Assembly: GCF_014058705.1 (NCBI RefSeq)
Contig: NZ_CP059692.1
Coordinates: 1-64,000 of the forward strand
From: Aureimonas mangrovi
GTDB taxonomy: Bacteria; Pseudomonadota; Alphaproteobacteria; Rhizobiales; Rhizobiaceae
Direction: 5' to 3'
Length of the DNA stretch: 64,000 nucleotides
This document shows positions 1 through 9,330 of the stretch, piece by piece (the first letter of the stretch is position 1; each line of letters opens with the position of its first letter). The position numbers and the translations under genes were made by a program. Under the pieces are notes generated by a model, which was not told the origin of the DNA, did no database searches, and worked only from the letters and a program-made list of their open reading frames with translations.

Positions 1-1449
1 ATGGTAGACGCGCGGCATGCCCCCGAGCCCGAACTTCTGGAGCGCGTCAACGCGCGTCTGAAGGCCCAGCTCGGTCAGGACATCTTCGCGTCCTGGTTCC
101 AGCGCATGAAGCTCGAGCAGGTCGGCCGCGGCGTCGTGCTGGTCTCGGTGCCGACGGCCTTCCTCAAGACGTGGATCAACGGCCACTACCGCGAGCTCCT
201 CACTGGCATCTTCGCCGAGGAGGTGCCGGGCACGCTCAAGGTCGACATCCAGGTGCGCAGCGCCGTGCGCTCGTCGCCCACGCCTGCCCTTTCGCCCGCT
301 TTGCCCGTGCAGACGAGCGCGGCAAACGATGCGGCGCTCGGCCAGCGGCCGGTCCCCGTTCCGGCCCGCATGCCGGAGCGCGCACAGGCGCCGCGCACCA
401 ACGGCGAGTTCGGCTCCCCGCTCGACCCGCGCTACGTCTTCGAAAGCTTTGTGGAGGGCGCGTCGAACCGCGTGGCGCTCGCCGCCGGCCGCTCGATCGC
501 CGAGAATGGCCCGCAGTCCGTGCGATTCAATCCGCTCTTCATCCATGCTTCGGTCGGCCTCGGCAAGACGCATCTCCTGCAGGCGATCGCCAATGCCGCG
601 CTCCAGCGCGCCGATCAGCCGCGCGTGGTCTATCTGACGGCCGAGTACTTCATGTGGCGCTTCGCCACCGCCATCCGCGACAACCAGGCGCTGACCTTCA
701 AGGAGGCGCTGCGCGGCATCGACATCCTGATCATCGACGACATGCAGTTCCTGCAGGGCAAGTCGATCCAGCAGGAATTCTGCCATCTCCTGAACGCGCT
801 GATCGATTCGGCGCGGCAGGTGATCGTGGCCGCCGACCGGCCGGCCTTCGAGCTGGAATCGCTGGACAGCCGCGTGCGCTCCCGCCTCTCCGGCGGCGTC
901 GCCATCGAGATGGCCTCGCCCGATCTCGAGATGCGCAAGGGAATTCTTGCCTCGCGCGTTTCGGCGATGAAGGCCGAAGACCCGACCTTCGCGATCGGCC
1001 AGGACGTCGTCGACACGATCGCGCGTCGCGTGGCCGGTTCGGGCCGCGACCTCGAAGGCGCCTTCAACCAGATCGCCTTCCGCCATTCCGTCGGCCAGCC
1101 GCTCTCGCCCGAGCATCTCGACGACCTCCTCAACCAGCTCACGCGCTCCGGCGCCGAGAAGCGGGTTCGGATCGAGGACATCCTGAAATTCGTCTCGCGT
1201 CACTACAACGTCTCGCGCGCCGACATCCTCTCGGCCCGGCGCACCCGCACCATCGTGCGTCCGCGCCAGATCGCGATGTATCTCGCCAAGACCATGACGC
1301 CGCGCTCGCTGCCCGAGATCGGCCGGCGCTTCGGCGGGCGCGACCACACGACCGTGCTGCACGCCGTGCGCAAGATCGAGGCGGAGCGCGGACAGGACGA
1401 GAAGCTTTCCGACGAGCTCGACGTCATCCGCCGCATGATCGAGGAATAG
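1..1449 (+). CDS. dnaA: Chromosomal replication initiator DnaA
   Basis: DnaA binds DnaA boxes at the origin, melts the DNA and recruits the replicative helicase. The 482-residue protein has the N-terminal oligomerisation domain (about 1-80), a short variable linker, the AAA+ domain with Walker A GLGKTH (residues 186-191) and Walker B IIDD (244-247), and the C-terminal helix-turn-helix with the family signature [11 protein letters not shown] (445-455). Length is normal for alphaproteobacteria. The ATG is the first base of the window, so promoter and upstream origin sequence cannot be seen. dnaN follows 110 bases later on the same strand. No DnaA-box cluster is evident in that gap. Confidence 0.98.
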   Translation: MVDARHAPEPELLERVNARLKAQLGQDIFASWFQRMKLEQVGRGVVLVSVPTAFLKTWINGHYRELLTGIFAEEVPGTLKVDIQVRSAVRSSPTPALSPALPVQTSAANDAALGQRPVPVPARMPERAQAPRTNGEFGSPLDPRYVFESFVEGASNRVALAAGRSIAENGPQSVRFNPLFIHASVGLGKTHLLQAIANAALQRADQPRVVYLTAEYFMWRFATAIRDNQALTFKEALRGIDILIIDDMQFLQGKSIQQEFCHLLNALIDSARQVIVAADRPAFELESLDSRVRSRLSGGVAIEMASPDLEMRKGILASRVSAMKAEDPTFAIGQDVVDTIARRVAGSGRDLEGAFNQIAFRHSVGQPLSPEHLDDLLNQLTRSGAEKRVRIEDILKFVSRHYNVSRADILSARRTRTIVRPRQIAMYLAKTMTPRSLPEIGRRFGGRDHTTVLHAVRKIEAERGQDEKLSDELDVIRRMIEE

Positions 1450-1559
1450 CGCGCCCGGCCCCTTCGCCCTTTGCGCACCGGCGGTCTTGCTCTACAAGGT
1501 TCGGCACCATTGTGAGGGGCGCCGCTGCGCGTCCGCCCGCGTAAGAGACGTCCGTTCCC

Positions 1560-2678
1560 ATGCACATCCTCATCGAGCGTTCCAATCTGTTGAAATCGCT
1601 GAGCCACGTGCATCGCGTGGTGGAGCGTCGCAACACGATCCCGATCCTGTCGAACGTTCTCCTCAAGACCGAGGCGGGCGCGCTGCGCCTGAAGGCGACG
1701 GACCTCGACATCGAGATCACCGAAAGCGTGCCGGCCACCGGCGAGCGCGAGGGCGCGACGACCGTTCCCGCCCACCTCCTCTACGACATCGTGCGTAAGC
1801 TCTCGGACGGCTCGGAGGTGAAGCTTTCGACCAACGCCGAAGGCACGCAGATGACGGTGGCGGCCGGGCGCTCGAACTTCCGCCTGCAATGCCTGCCGGA
1901 GGCCGACTTCCCGGACATCACCGCCGGCCAGTTCACCCATGCCTTCGAGCTGCCCGCCGCCGAGCTTTCGCGCCTGATCGAGCGCACGCAGTTCGCGATC
2001 TCCACCGAGGAGACGCGCTACTATCTGAACGGCATCTTCCTGCACGCGATCGAGGACGGCGGCGCGCTGCGCCTGCGGGCTGTCGCGACCGACGGCCACC
2101 GGCTCGCGCGCGCCCAGATGGAGGCGCCGGCCGGCTGCGAGGGGATGCCCGGCATCATCGTGCCGCGCAAGACCGTCAGCGAGATCCAGAAACTTCTGGG
2201 CGAGGCGGACGGCAGCGTCGCGGTCGAGCTTTCCGATGCCAAGATCCGCTTCACGATCGGCGACATCGTGATGACCTCGAAGCTCATCGACGGCACCTTC
2301 CCCGATTATCAGCGCGTCATTCCGACAGGCAACGACAAGGTTCTGACGCTGGACCGCCAGACCTTCGCCTCGGCCGTCGACCGCGTCTCGACCATCTCCT
2401 CGGAGCGCGGACGCGCGGTGAAGCTGGCGCTCGGCGAGGACCAGCTCGTCCTGACGGTGAATTCGCCCGATTCAGGCACCGCGACGGAGGAGCTGGCCGT
2501 CGGCTACGAGGCGGACGCGATCGAGATCGGCTTCAACGCGCGCTATCTCCTCGACATCACCGGGCAACTCGCCGGCGAGGAAGCGCGCTTCATGCTGGCC
2601 GATCCCGGCTCGCCGACGCTGATCAGGGACGGCGCGGACGACGGCACGCTCTACGTGCTGATGCCGATGCGGGTCTGA
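1560..2678 (+). CDS. dnaN: DNA polymerase III beta sliding clamp
   Basis: This is the ring-shaped processivity clamp that tethers DNA polymerase III to DNA and serves as a docking platform for mismatch repair and DnaA inactivation. The 372-residue product matches the usual length. It opens with the conserved start MHILIERSNLLKSLSHV, contains the family stretch RRNTIPILSNVLL near residue 22, and ends LYVLMPMRV, where family members typically end in a similar PMRL/PMRV tail. The purine-rich AAGAGACG before the ATG is a weak ribosome-binding site. The stop TGA overlaps the presumed CTG start of recF, so the two are probably translationally coupled. Confidence 0.98.
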   Translation: MHILIERSNLLKSLSHVHRVVERRNTIPILSNVLLKTEAGALRLKATDLDIEITESVPATGEREGATTVPAHLLYDIVRKLSDGSEVKLSTNAEGTQMTVAAGRSNFRLQCLPEADFPDITAGQFTHAFELPAAELSRLIERTQFAISTEETRYYLNGIFLHAIEDGGALRLRAVATDGHRLARAQMEAPAGCEGMPGIIVPRKTVSEIQKLLGEADGSVAVELSDAKIRFTIGDIVMTSKLIDGTFPDYQRVIPTGNDKVLTLDRQTFASAVDRVSTISSERGRAVKLALGEDQLVLTVNSPDSGTATEELAVGYEADAIEIGFNARYLLDITGQLAGEEARFMLADPGSPTLIRDGADDGTLYVLMPMRV

Positions 2679-3847
2679 GCGCCCTCCCCGTCGACGCCAC
2701 GGCCGCCGGGCCTGCCCGGCCTGCCCCGCGCATCACCCGCCTGAGGCTGGCCGATTTCCGCAACTACCGCAGCCTCGCGGCGGAGACGGATGCGCGCTTC
2801 GTCGTGCTCTATGGCGACAACGGCTCGGGCAAGACCAATCTCCTCGAAGCCGTCTCGCTCCTGACACCGGGGCGTGGCCTTCGTCGTGCGACCTATCGCG
2901 ACATGGCACGCGAGGGCGGCAGCGGCGGCTTCTCGGTGCGCGCAGACATCGTCTCGGCCGCCGAGGAGGCCACCGATGCGCTGACGATCGTGCGGCCGGA
3001 CGAGGGGGCGGCCTCGCCACGCACGCTTCGGCTCGACGAGGCGCCGGCGAAAAGCCTCGACGATCTTCTCGGCCATTGCCGGCTCCTGTGGCTGACGCCC
3101 GCGATGGACGGGCTCTTCACCGGTCCGGCGGGGGACCGGCGCCGCTTTCTCGACCGCCTCGTCCTGACGCTCGACCCCGAACATGGCCGCCGCTCGCTCG
3201 ACTACGAGCGCGCCATGCGCGGCCGAAACCGGCTTCTAGCCGAGGATCGGCGCGATCCGGTCTGGCTCTCCGGCCTTGAAGAGCAGATGGCGGGGCTCGG
3301 CCTTGCGATCGCGCTGGCGCGGGCCGAGACCGTGCAACGGCTCGGCGCGCTTCTGGCCGCGCGGCGCGAGGGCGCGGGCCCGTTCCCCGCCGCCGAGCTG
3401 GAGCTTTCCACCGGCTATGGCCCGCTCGACCTCTCGCGGCCCGCCGCGGAAACCGAGGACGAGATCGCCGCGCGTCTGGCGTCCGGGCGCGCGCAGGACC
3501 GCGCGGCAGGTCGTACGCTGGAGGGACCGCACCGCGCGGAGCTCACCGTCACCCATCTCGACAAGAACATGCCGGCCGCTCTCGCCTCCACCGGCGAGCA
3601 GAAGGCGCTCCTCATCGGGCTGATCCTCGCCCATGCGGGGCTCGTGGCGAACAGTTGCGGCCTCCCGCCGATCCTCCTTCTCGACGAGATCGCGGCCCAT
3701 CTGGACCCCGCCCGCCGCGCGGCACTCTTCGGCATCGTCGAAAGCCTCGGCGTCCAGTGCTTCATGACGGGGACGGACGAGGCGCTGTTCTCCGCGATCG
3801 CGGACACCGCGCGGATGCTGCGCGTCGACAAGGGCGCTATCTCGTGA
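2675..3847 (+). CDS. recF: DNA replication and repair protein RecF (presumed CTG start)
   Basis: RecF is an SMC-like ATPase that, with RecO and RecR, loads RecA at single-strand gaps. The product has the conserved opening RITRLRLADFRNYRSL, Walker A GDNGSGKTN and a C-terminal Walker B/D-loop region ILLLDEIAAHLDPARR. No in-frame ATG, GTG or TTG lies between the far-upstream dnaN-internal codons and the RITRL motif. The most plausible start is CTG at 2675-2677, which forms a CTGA overlap with the dnaN stop and gives 390 residues, a normal RecF length. A base change from an ancestral ATGA is the simplest explanation. The gene identity is secure; the start is inferred. Confidence 0.93.
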   Translation: MSALPVDATAAGPARPAPRITRLRLADFRNYRSLAAETDARFVVLYGDNGSGKTNLLEAVSLLTPGRGLRRATYRDMAREGGSGGFSVRADIVSAAEEATDALTIVRPDEGAASPRTLRLDEAPAKSLDDLLGHCRLLWLTPAMDGLFTGPAGDRRRFLDRLVLTLDPEHGRRSLDYERAMRGRNRLLAEDRRDPVWLSGLEEQMAGLGLAIALARAETVQRLGALLAARREGAGPFPAAELELSTGYGPLDLSRPAAETEDEIAARLASGRAQDRAAGRTLEGPHRAELTVTHLDKNMPAALASTGEQKALLIGLILAHAGLVANSCGLPPILLLDEIAAHLDPARRAALFGIVESLGVQCFMTGTDEALFSAIADTARMLRVDKGAIS

Positions 3848-4614
3848 GCGCGCTCTCGGGCGAGGAGATCGGCCGCTACGCCCGCCATCTGGTGCTGCCG
3901 GAGATCGGCGGGCCGGGGCAGCAGGCGCTGAAGCGCGCGCGCGTTCTCCTGATCGGCGCGGGCGGCATCGGCTCGCCGGCCGCACTCTACCTCGCCGCCG
4001 CCGGCATCGGGACGATCGGGATCGCGGACGACGACACCGTGTCGCTCTCCAACCTCCAGCGGCAGATCCTGCATCAAAGCGCCGATGTCGGCACGTCGAA
4101 GCTCGCCAGCGCCTCGCGCTCGATCAATGCCCTCAACCCGCATGTCGCGGTCGAGAGCCACGCACTGCGCATCGACGCGCGGAACGGCGCGGGAATCGTC
4201 ACGGGATACGATGTCGTCCTCGACGGCAGCGACAATTTCGCGACCCGCTACGCGGTGGCCGATCTCTGTGAGGCGCAAAGGAGGCCGCTCGTCAGCGCGA
4301 CGGTGGAACGGTTCTCGGGCCAGCTGACGACGCTCGCTCCCTTCGCACAGGACGAAGCCGGTGCGCCCCGGCCGCGCTACCGCGACCTCTTCCCAGCGCC
4401 GCCGCCGGCCGGGCTCGTCGCCTCCTGCGAAGAGGCCGGCATCCTCGGTGCGGTGGCCGGCGTCCTCGGCACGCTCGCCGCCAGCGAAGTGGTCAAGCTC
4501 GTCTGCGGGATCGGCGAACCGCTCTTCGGCCGCCTCCTGCTCTTCGACGCGCTGGCGATGCGTTTCGAGGAGATTCGCTATCGCGCGCGACGGTCCGACG
4601 CGGGCTGCGATTGA
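3844..4614 (+). CDS. moeB: MoeB/ThiF/HesA-family adenylyltransferase
   Basis: This E1-like enzyme adenylates the C-terminal glycine of a ubiquitin-fold sulfur carrier (MoaD or ThiS) for molybdopterin or thiamin synthesis. It has 256 residues with the nucleotide-binding motif GAGGIGS (38-43), the conserved RQ pair at 73-74 and DGSDNF (127-132). The GTG start at 3844 overlaps the recF stop as GTGA. The zinc-binding CxxC found before LFP in E. coli MoeB is replaced by Arg178 and Asp181, and no C-terminal CxxC pair is present, so this copy is probably zinc-free. Which carrier it serves cannot be told, as no moaD or thiS is nearby. Confidence 0.85.
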   Translation: MSALSGEEIGRYARHLVLPEIGGPGQQALKRARVLLIGAGGIGSPAALYLAAAGIGTIGIADDDTVSLSNLQRQILHQSADVGTSKLASASRSINALNPHVAVESHALRIDARNGAGIVTGYDVVLDGSDNFATRYAVADLCEAQRRPLVSATVERFSGQLTTLAPFAQDEAGAPRPRYRDLFPAPPPAGLVASCEEAGILGAVAGVLGTLAASEVVKLVCGIGEPLFGRLLLFDALAMRFEEIRYRARRSDAGCD

Positions 4615-4720
4615 GGGTCTGTTAACCCCAAAGGCGCATGATCAAGGCGACAGCGGAGCGGGCCGAACGCTCCGCCCCACCCTTACGAAGGGCCTCGTGC
4701 CGGGACCCACGGTCGCGCTG

Positions 4721-5341
4721 ATGCGCGGGCGCGTGGAGAGGCGCGGCCCTCCACCGGAGCAGATCGCCTTGCGCACCGTTTCCAGCCGCCTCCTCCTCGC
4801 CTCCATCGCCCTCGGCTTCGCCGCGCTCGCCGCCCCGGCGAAGGCGCAGGAGAACTCGACCGAGGTCGCCAGCCTCGAGACGCGCGCGGCGCCGCAGGAG
4901 AACCGCTCGGCGAGCGGCCTGCCGCTTCCCCGCTTCGTCTCGCTCAAGGCCTCGCGCGTGAACCTGCGTGTCGGGCCGGGGCGCGACTACCCGGTCTCCT
5001 GGCTCTATCTCAAGCAGGGACTGCCGGTCGAAGTCATCCAGGAGTACGACAACTGGCGCCGCGTGCGCGACGCCGAGGGCGCCGAGGGCTGGGTCTACCA
5101 TTCGCTCCTGTCGGGCGAGCGCACGGCCGTGGCCGCCCCCTGGCTGAAGGGCAAGAGCACCACGGTCGAGATGCGACGCGACGCGACGGCCGAGGCGCGC
5201 GTCGTCGCCCTGATGGAGCCCGGCGTCGTCACCAGGGTGGAACAGTGCTCCTTCGGCTGGTGCCGGGTGCAGGCGGGCGAGACCACCGGCTTCGTGTCCC
5301 AGAACGACATCTGGGGCGTCTACCCGGATGAGCGCTTCTAG
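4721..5341 (+). CDS. Exported SH3-domain protein (SH3b/COG3807-like)
   Basis: The mature region carries two bacterial SH3-like repeats. The first begins SLKASRVNLRVGPGRDYPV and the second covers the segment around KSTTVEMRRDATAEARVV, with paired cysteines in CSFGWCRV. Such proteins act in the periplasm, often near peptidoglycan, but no specific role is known here. The ATG at 4721 gives 206 residues with a long n-region. A TTG at 4769, preceded by GGAGC at good spacing, would give 190 residues beginning directly at the signal peptide (hydrophobic core LLLASIALGFAALAA, cleavage near AKAQ) and may be the true start. A strong bidirectional terminator follows. Confidence 0.8.
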   Translation: MRGRVERRGPPPEQIALRTVSSRLLLASIALGFAALAAPAKAQENSTEVASLETRAAPQENRSASGLPLPRFVSLKASRVNLRVGPGRDYPVSWLYLKQGLPVEVIQEYDNWRRVRDAEGAEGWVYHSLLSGERTAVAAPWLKGKSTTVEMRRDATAEARVVALMEPGVVTRVEQCSFGWCRVQAGETTGFVSQNDIWGVYPDERF

Positions 5342-5357
5342 CGATCACCACGACGAA

Positions 5358-5396
5358 ACGCAAAAAGGCCGGGCGATGCGCCCGGCCTTTTTGCGT
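5358..5396. terminator. Bidirectional intrinsic terminator
   Basis: A near-perfect inverted repeat lies between the convergent SH3-protein gene (+) and irr (-). The stem runs ACGCAAAAAGGCCGGGCG against its complement around an ATG triloop. The A-run on one side and T-run on the other make it a functional-looking terminator in both directions. Confidence 0.9.
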
Positions 5397-5421
5397 CTAG
5401 GTCATTCTCAGGCCAGCCCCG

Positions 5422-5883
5422 TCAGTCGGCCAGCGCGTTCGGATCGCGCTTGCGGCGCAGGCGCACCACGACGTCGACATTGACGATCTCCATGCCTTCG
5501 GGCGGCTCGGGCAACTCGCTCATGCGGATCGCCCCGTCCGGAATGTCGATCATCGCGTTCTCGGACTCGATGAAGAAGTGATGGTGATCCGACGTGTTGG
5601 TATCGAAATAGGTGCGCTGGCCCTCGGCCGAGAGCGGGCGCACGAGGCCGACATCGGTGAACTGGTGCAGCGTGTTGTAGACGGTGGCGAGCGAAACCGG
5701 CTCGCCGGCCTTGTGCGCCTCTTCGTGCAGGTCCTCGGCCGACAGGTGACGATCGCCCGCACCGAAGATCAGGTTGCACAGCGCGACACGTTGGCGCGTG
5801 GGGCGCAGGCCGGACGCGCGCAGACGTTCGAACACGCAGAAACTGCCCTGCGTTTTCGCGTCATGCTTATGCGCCTGTGCCAT
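5422..5883 (-). CDS. irr: Iron response regulator Irr (Fur superfamily)
   Basis: Irr is the Rhizobiales iron regulator. It represses heme and iron-storage genes when iron is low and is inactivated by heme. The 153-residue protein has the Fur-type winged helix (about 20-90, recognition region SLATVYNTLHQF) and the diagnostic histidine cluster HHH (100-102) followed by FF, which in Irr binds heme. The N-terminal GCPWH heme regulatory motif of Bradyrhizobium Irr is absent, as in Rhizobium and Brucella Irr. It reads away from fabABI, a neighbourhood known in Rhizobiales. No strong Shine-Dalgarno is visible, only ACAGG. Confidence 0.93.
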   Translation of the reverse strand: MAQAHKHDAKTQGSFCVFERLRASGLRPTRQRVALCNLIFGAGDRHLSAEDLHEEAHKAGEPVSLATVYNTLHQFTDVGLVRPLSAEGQRTYFDTNTSDHHHFFIESENAMIDIPDGAIRMSELPEPPEGMEIVNVDVVVRLRRKRDPNALAD

Positions 5884-5950
5884 CGCCTGTCACCACTTCA
5901 AACTTGACCGTGAGGGTCCGCTTTTACGGATTTCCCCATCGCTATGCAAC

Positions 5951-5978
5951 ATATAGCCGTTCGCTCGCGGTAAAACAA
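5951..5978 (-). promoter_or_regulatory. Candidate promoter of irr
   Basis: Read on the minus strand, TTGTTT and CTATAT are separated by 16 bases, close to the rhizobial housekeeping consensus CTTGAC-N17-CTATAT. The -10 box lies about 70 bases upstream of the irr start. No clear Irr box (ICE-type TTTAGAA...TTCTAAA) is seen beside it. This is motif reading only. Confidence 0.45.
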
Positions 5979-5981
5979 ACG

Positions 5982-6443
5982 TCACGCGGGCGCGGGGCAG
6001 GCCTGCGCAAAGGCCGAGAGCGCCGCGCTGGAGCCCGAGAGGCCGAGCGTGTAGCGACCGGACGGCGCCGAGACCTCGACCGCCGTGCCCTTGGCCAAAG
6101 CGGCCAGAAGCGGCGCCAGCGCGGCCGCGTCCGTCATCGCCACGAAATCGTCGTCGCCCGTTCGCTCGCTCGGCTGCGCGCGTGCCTCGAACGGAAAGGC
6201 CGTGCCGTCGACGGACAGCACGATCGTGTGCGTGCGTTCATGGTCGAAGGCCGCGGCGTTGTGGGTCAGGTGAAGCTCCTGCGCCCCCTCGCGGCAACGC
6301 AGGACCACGCCCGCCAGTTCGCCGTCGGCGAGCGAGCCGGCCGCGCCCTCGCCGGCCCGGAACGCCCAGTCCTGCGCCGCCGCCGGGGATGCGATCACCA
6401 TCAGGGGCCATGCGGCCAATACCGCTGCGATCCTCGCCTTCAT
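5982..6443 (-). CDS. Small exported protein of unknown function
   Basis: I do not recognise the family. The 153-residue product starts with a classic signal peptide ([17 protein letters not shown], then an AxA site at ASPAAAQ), so the mature protein of about 130 residues is probably periplasmic. It contains a single Cys near residue 50 and another close to the C-terminus (QACPAPA), which could pair. The start at 6443 is chosen because GGAAGCGGAG precedes it at good spacing and the signal peptide begins there. The gene lies upstream of irr on the same strand and diverges from fabA. Confidence 0.7.
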   Translation of the reverse strand: MKARIAAVLAAWPLMVIASPAAAQDWAFRAGEGAAGSLADGELAGVVLRCREGAQELHLTHNAAAFDHERTHTIVLSVDGTAFPFEARAQPSERTGDDDFVAMTDAAALAPLLAALAKGTAVEVSAPSGRYTLGLSGSSAALSAFAQACPAPA

Positions 6444-6573
6444 CTCCGCTTCCCTTACGACCCCTTCGCGCCGGCCCATATGCGACTTTCGGGCCTCGCG
6501 CGCATTTGCCCTTGCCGACACCCGTGCTAAGGGCCTTGGCCGAATCCGGCAAGCGGGCGGTGCCCGCGACACG

Positions 6574-7107
6574 ATGGGCAGTATGATGGACGCAAAGAAG
6601 ACCAGCTTCGACCGCGAGGAGGTTCTGGCTTGCGGGCGCGGAGAACTCTTCGGGCCGGGCAATGCGCAGCTGCCACTCCCGCCGATGCTGATGTTCGACC
6701 GCATCACCGAAGTGAGCGAGACCGGCGGCGAGTTCGGCAAGGGCTCGATCAGGGCCGAGTTCGACATCAACCCGGACCTGTGGTTCTTTGCCTGCCACTT
6801 TCAGGGCGACCCGGTGATGCCCGGCTGCCTCGGCCTCGATGCGCTGTGGCAGCTGACCGGCTTCTATCTGGGCTGGCTCGGCGAGCCGGGGCGCGGGCGC
6901 GCGCTCGGCGTCGGCGAGGTGAAGTTCACCGGCCAGGTGACGCCGGACGTCAAGCTCGTGGAATACGGGGTCGAGTTCAAGCGCGTCATGCGCTCCAAGC
7001 TCAAGCTCGGCATCGCGCAGGGCTGGATGAAAGCGGACGGCGAGGTCATCTACAGGGCGAGCGACCTGCGCGTAGGCCTGTTCGTCGACGAGGCGGCCGG
7101 CGGCTGA
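6574..7107 (+). CDS. fabA: 3-hydroxydecanoyl-ACP dehydratase/isomerase FabA
   Basis: FabA dehydrates 3-hydroxydecanoyl-ACP and isomerises trans-2- to cis-3-decenoyl-ACP, the branch point to unsaturated fatty acids. The hot-dog-fold protein of 177 residues has the active-site signature [17 protein letters not shown], with catalytic His75 and Asp89 (His70 and Asp84 in E. coli), and the conserved GRGELFG near residue 21. The reading frame opens with three closely spaced ATGs (6574, 6583, 6586), and the last two also match family N-termini. fabB and fabI follow on the same strand, completing the unsaturated/elongation set. Confidence 0.97.
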   Translation: MGSMMDAKKTSFDREEVLACGRGELFGPGNAQLPLPPMLMFDRITEVSETGGEFGKGSIRAEFDINPDLWFFACHFQGDPVMPGCLGLDALWQLTGFYLGWLGEPGRGRALGVGEVKFTGQVTPDVKLVEYGVEFKRVMRSKLKLGIAQGWMKADGEVIYRASDLRVGLFVDEAAGG

Positions 7108-7157
7108 GCCGCTCGATCGAGGGCGCGCGGCGCCGGCAACAGTCAGGGAGCACATCC

Positions 7158-8381
7158 ATGAAGCGCGTCGTCGTGACGGGTATGGGCATCGTCTCTTCCA
7201 TCGGCAGCGATGCGGGAGAGGTCGAGGCATCGCTGCGCGCGGCCAAGTCGGGCATCTCCTTCTCGCCCGATTTCGCCGAGCATGGGTTCCGCAGCCAGGT
7301 CTGGGGCCGGCCCCAGGTGGACGTCGCCTCGCTGGTCGACCGGCGCGCCATGCGATTCCTCTCCGAAGGCGCCGCATGGAACCATGTGGCCATGATGCAG
7401 GCGATCGCCTCGTCCGGCCTCGAGGACAAGGATGTCGGCGGCAACGAGCGCACCGGTATCATCATGGGCTCCGGCGGCCCCTCCACCCGCACGATCTACG
7501 AAGCGGCGGAGCTGACGAAGAAGAACGGCAGCCCCAAGCGCATCGGCCCCTTCGCCGTGCCCAAGGCGATGAGTTCCTCGGCTTCGGCGACGCTCGCCAC
7601 CTGGTTCAAGATCCACGGTGTCAACTACTCGATCTCCTCGGCCTGCTCCACTTCGGCGCACTGCATCGGCAACGCCGCCGAGCAGATCCAGTGGGGCAAG
7701 CAGGACGTGATGTTCGCTGGCGGACACGAGGGCCTCGACTGGACGATGGCCGATCTCTTCGACGCGATGGGCGCCATGTCCTCGCGCTACAACGAGACGC
7801 CGGAGGTCGCCTCGCGCGCCTACGATAAGGACCGGGACGGGTTCGTCATCTCGGGCGGCGCGGGCGTTCTCGTGCTGGAAGAACTGGAGCACGCGAAGGC
7901 GCGCGGCGCGACGATCCTCGCCGAAATCGTCGGCTACGGCGCGACGTCGGACGGGCACGACATGGTCGCGCCCTCCGGCGAGGGGGCGGTTCGCTGCATG
8001 CGCCAGGCGCTTTCGGGCGTGACGGGCAAGGTGGACTACATCAATACCCACGGCACGGCGACCGAGGTCGGCGACTCGCGCGAGATGGCCGCGATCCGCG
8101 AGATTTTCGGCGAGGAGGTGCCCTACATCTCCTCCACCAAGTCGCTCACCGGGCACAGCCAGGGTGCGGCGGGGGTTCAGGAATCGATCTACTCGCTCCT
8201 GATGCTGAACGGCGGCTTCCTCGCCGAAAGCGCCCATATCGACAATCTAGACCCGGAATTCGAAGGCCTGCCGGTGCTGCGCGAGCGCCGGGACGACGCC
8301 GGCATCCGCACGGTGATGTCGAACTCCTTCGGCTTTGGCGGCACCAACGCGTCGCTGGTCTTCCAGGCTTACGAGGACTGA
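7158..8381 (+). CDS. fabB: Beta-ketoacyl-ACP synthase I FabB
   Basis: FabB condenses malonyl-ACP with acyl-ACP and is needed to elongate the cis-3-decenoyl product of FabA. The 407-residue thiolase-fold protein keeps the whole catalytic triad at E. coli numbering: Cys163 in [10 protein letters not shown], His298 in [11 protein letters not shown] and His333 in [10 protein letters not shown]. The start at 7158 is supported by CAGGGAG eight bases upstream. The gap from fabA is 50 bases and fabI begins 5 bases after the stop, so the three genes very likely form one operon. Confidence 0.98.
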   Translation: MKRVVVTGMGIVSSIGSDAGEVEASLRAAKSGISFSPDFAEHGFRSQVWGRPQVDVASLVDRRAMRFLSEGAAWNHVAMMQAIASSGLEDKDVGGNERTGIIMGSGGPSTRTIYEAAELTKKNGSPKRIGPFAVPKAMSSSASATLATWFKIHGVNYSISSACSTSAHCIGNAAEQIQWGKQDVMFAGGHEGLDWTMADLFDAMGAMSSRYNETPEVASRAYDKDRDGFVISGGAGVLVLEELEHAKARGATILAEIVGYGATSDGHDMVAPSGEGAVRCMRQALSGVTGKVDYINTHGTATEVGDSREMAAIREIFGEEVPYISSTKSLTGHSQGAAGVQESIYSLLMLNGGFLAESAHIDNLDPEFEGLPVLRERRDDAGIRTVMSNSFGFGGTNASLVFQAYED

Positions 8382-8386
8382 TCCCC

Positions 8387-9247
8387 ATGGGCGATCTAAT
8401 GAAAGGCAAGCGCGGCCTCGTGATGGGCGTCGCCAACCACAATTCCATCGCATGGGGAGCAGCCAAGGCGCTCGCGGCGCAGGGCGCGGAGATCGCGCTC
8501 ACCTATCAGGGCGATGCCTTCGGCAAGCGGGTAAAGCCTCTGGCGGCCGAGATCGGCTCGACGCTGCTGATCGACTGCGACGTCGAGGACATCGCCTCGG
8601 TCGACGCCCTCTTCGAGACGCTGAAGGAGAAGTGGGGCACGATCGACTTCGTCGTCCACGCCATCGCCTTCTCCGACAAGAGCGAGTTGAAGGGCCTTTA
8701 CGCCGACACCACGCGCGAGAACTTCACGCGCACGATGGTGATCTCGTGCTTCTCGTTCACCGAGATCGCCAAGCGCGCGGCGGCCATCATGAACAATGGC
8801 GGCTCGCTGGTGACTCTGACCTACGGCGGGGCGACCCGCGTGATGCCCAACTACAACGTGATGGGCGTCGCCAAGGCCGCGCTGGAGGCCTCGGTGCGCT
8901 ATCTTGCGGCCGACTTCGGCCCCCGCAACATCCGCGTCAACGCGGTTTCGGCGGGGCCGTTGCGCACGCTGGCGGGCGCCGGCGTCTCCGACGCGCGCCT
9001 CATGCTGAACTACCAGCGCAAGAACGCGCCGATGCGCCGCAACGTCACGCATGACGAGGTGGGCGGCTCGACGCTCTACCTCCTCTCCGAGCTTTCGAAC
9101 GGCGTGACGGGCGAGATCCACTATGTGGACGCCGGCTACAACATCATGTCCATGCCCGCGCTCGACGAGTTGAAGGCGCAGGAGCGCCGCGCCGAGATCG
9201 CCGGCGAGGACAACACGACCGAGGCGGTGAGCGAAGCGGCGAAATAA
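8387..9247 (+). CDS. fabI: Enoyl-ACP reductase FabI (NADH-dependent)
   Basis: FabI reduces trans-2-enoyl-ACP in the last step of each fatty-acid elongation cycle and is the target of triclosan-type inhibitors. The 286-residue short-chain dehydrogenase has the FabI-specific nucleotide-binding start GVANHNSIAWG and the catalytic pair Tyr156 and Lys163 in NYNVMGVAK. The C-terminal extension of about 25 acidic and Ala-rich residues (ERRAEIAGEDNTTEAVSEAAK region) is longer than in E. coli. It is the last gene of fabA-fabB-fabI, and a hairpin follows. Confidence 0.97.
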   Translation: MGDLMKGKRGLVMGVANHNSIAWGAAKALAAQGAEIALTYQGDAFGKRVKPLAAEIGSTLLIDCDVEDIASVDALFETLKEKWGTIDFVVHAIAFSDKSELKGLYADTTRENFTRTMVISCFSFTEIAKRAAAIMNNGGSLVTLTYGGATRVMPNYNVMGVAKAALEASVRYLAADFGPRNIRVNAVSAGPLRTLAGAGVSDARLMLNYQRKNAPMRRNVTHDEVGGSTLYLLSELSNGVTGEIHYVDAGYNIMSMPALDELKAQERRAEIAGEDNTTEAVSEAAK

Positions 9248-9278
9248 GCCGCGCGACCGCAGGAGGACTTTCGGGGAG

Positions 9279-9307
9279 GCGCCGGGTCCGGAAGGGTCCG
9301 GCGCTTT
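9279..9307 (+). terminator. Probable terminator after fabI
   Basis: GCGCCGG and CCGGCGC form a 7-bp stem with a 12-base loop, followed by TTT. It sits in the gap between fabI and the aldo/keto reductase. The short T-run makes it a moderate candidate. Confidence 0.55.
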
Positions 9308-9330
9308 CGCGCGCTTAAAGGGGACCTTTC

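Noticed and set aside
1450-1559. Replication origin between dnaA and dnaN
   Set aside because: The 110-base gap has no TTATCCACA-type boxes and no AT-rich unwinding region.
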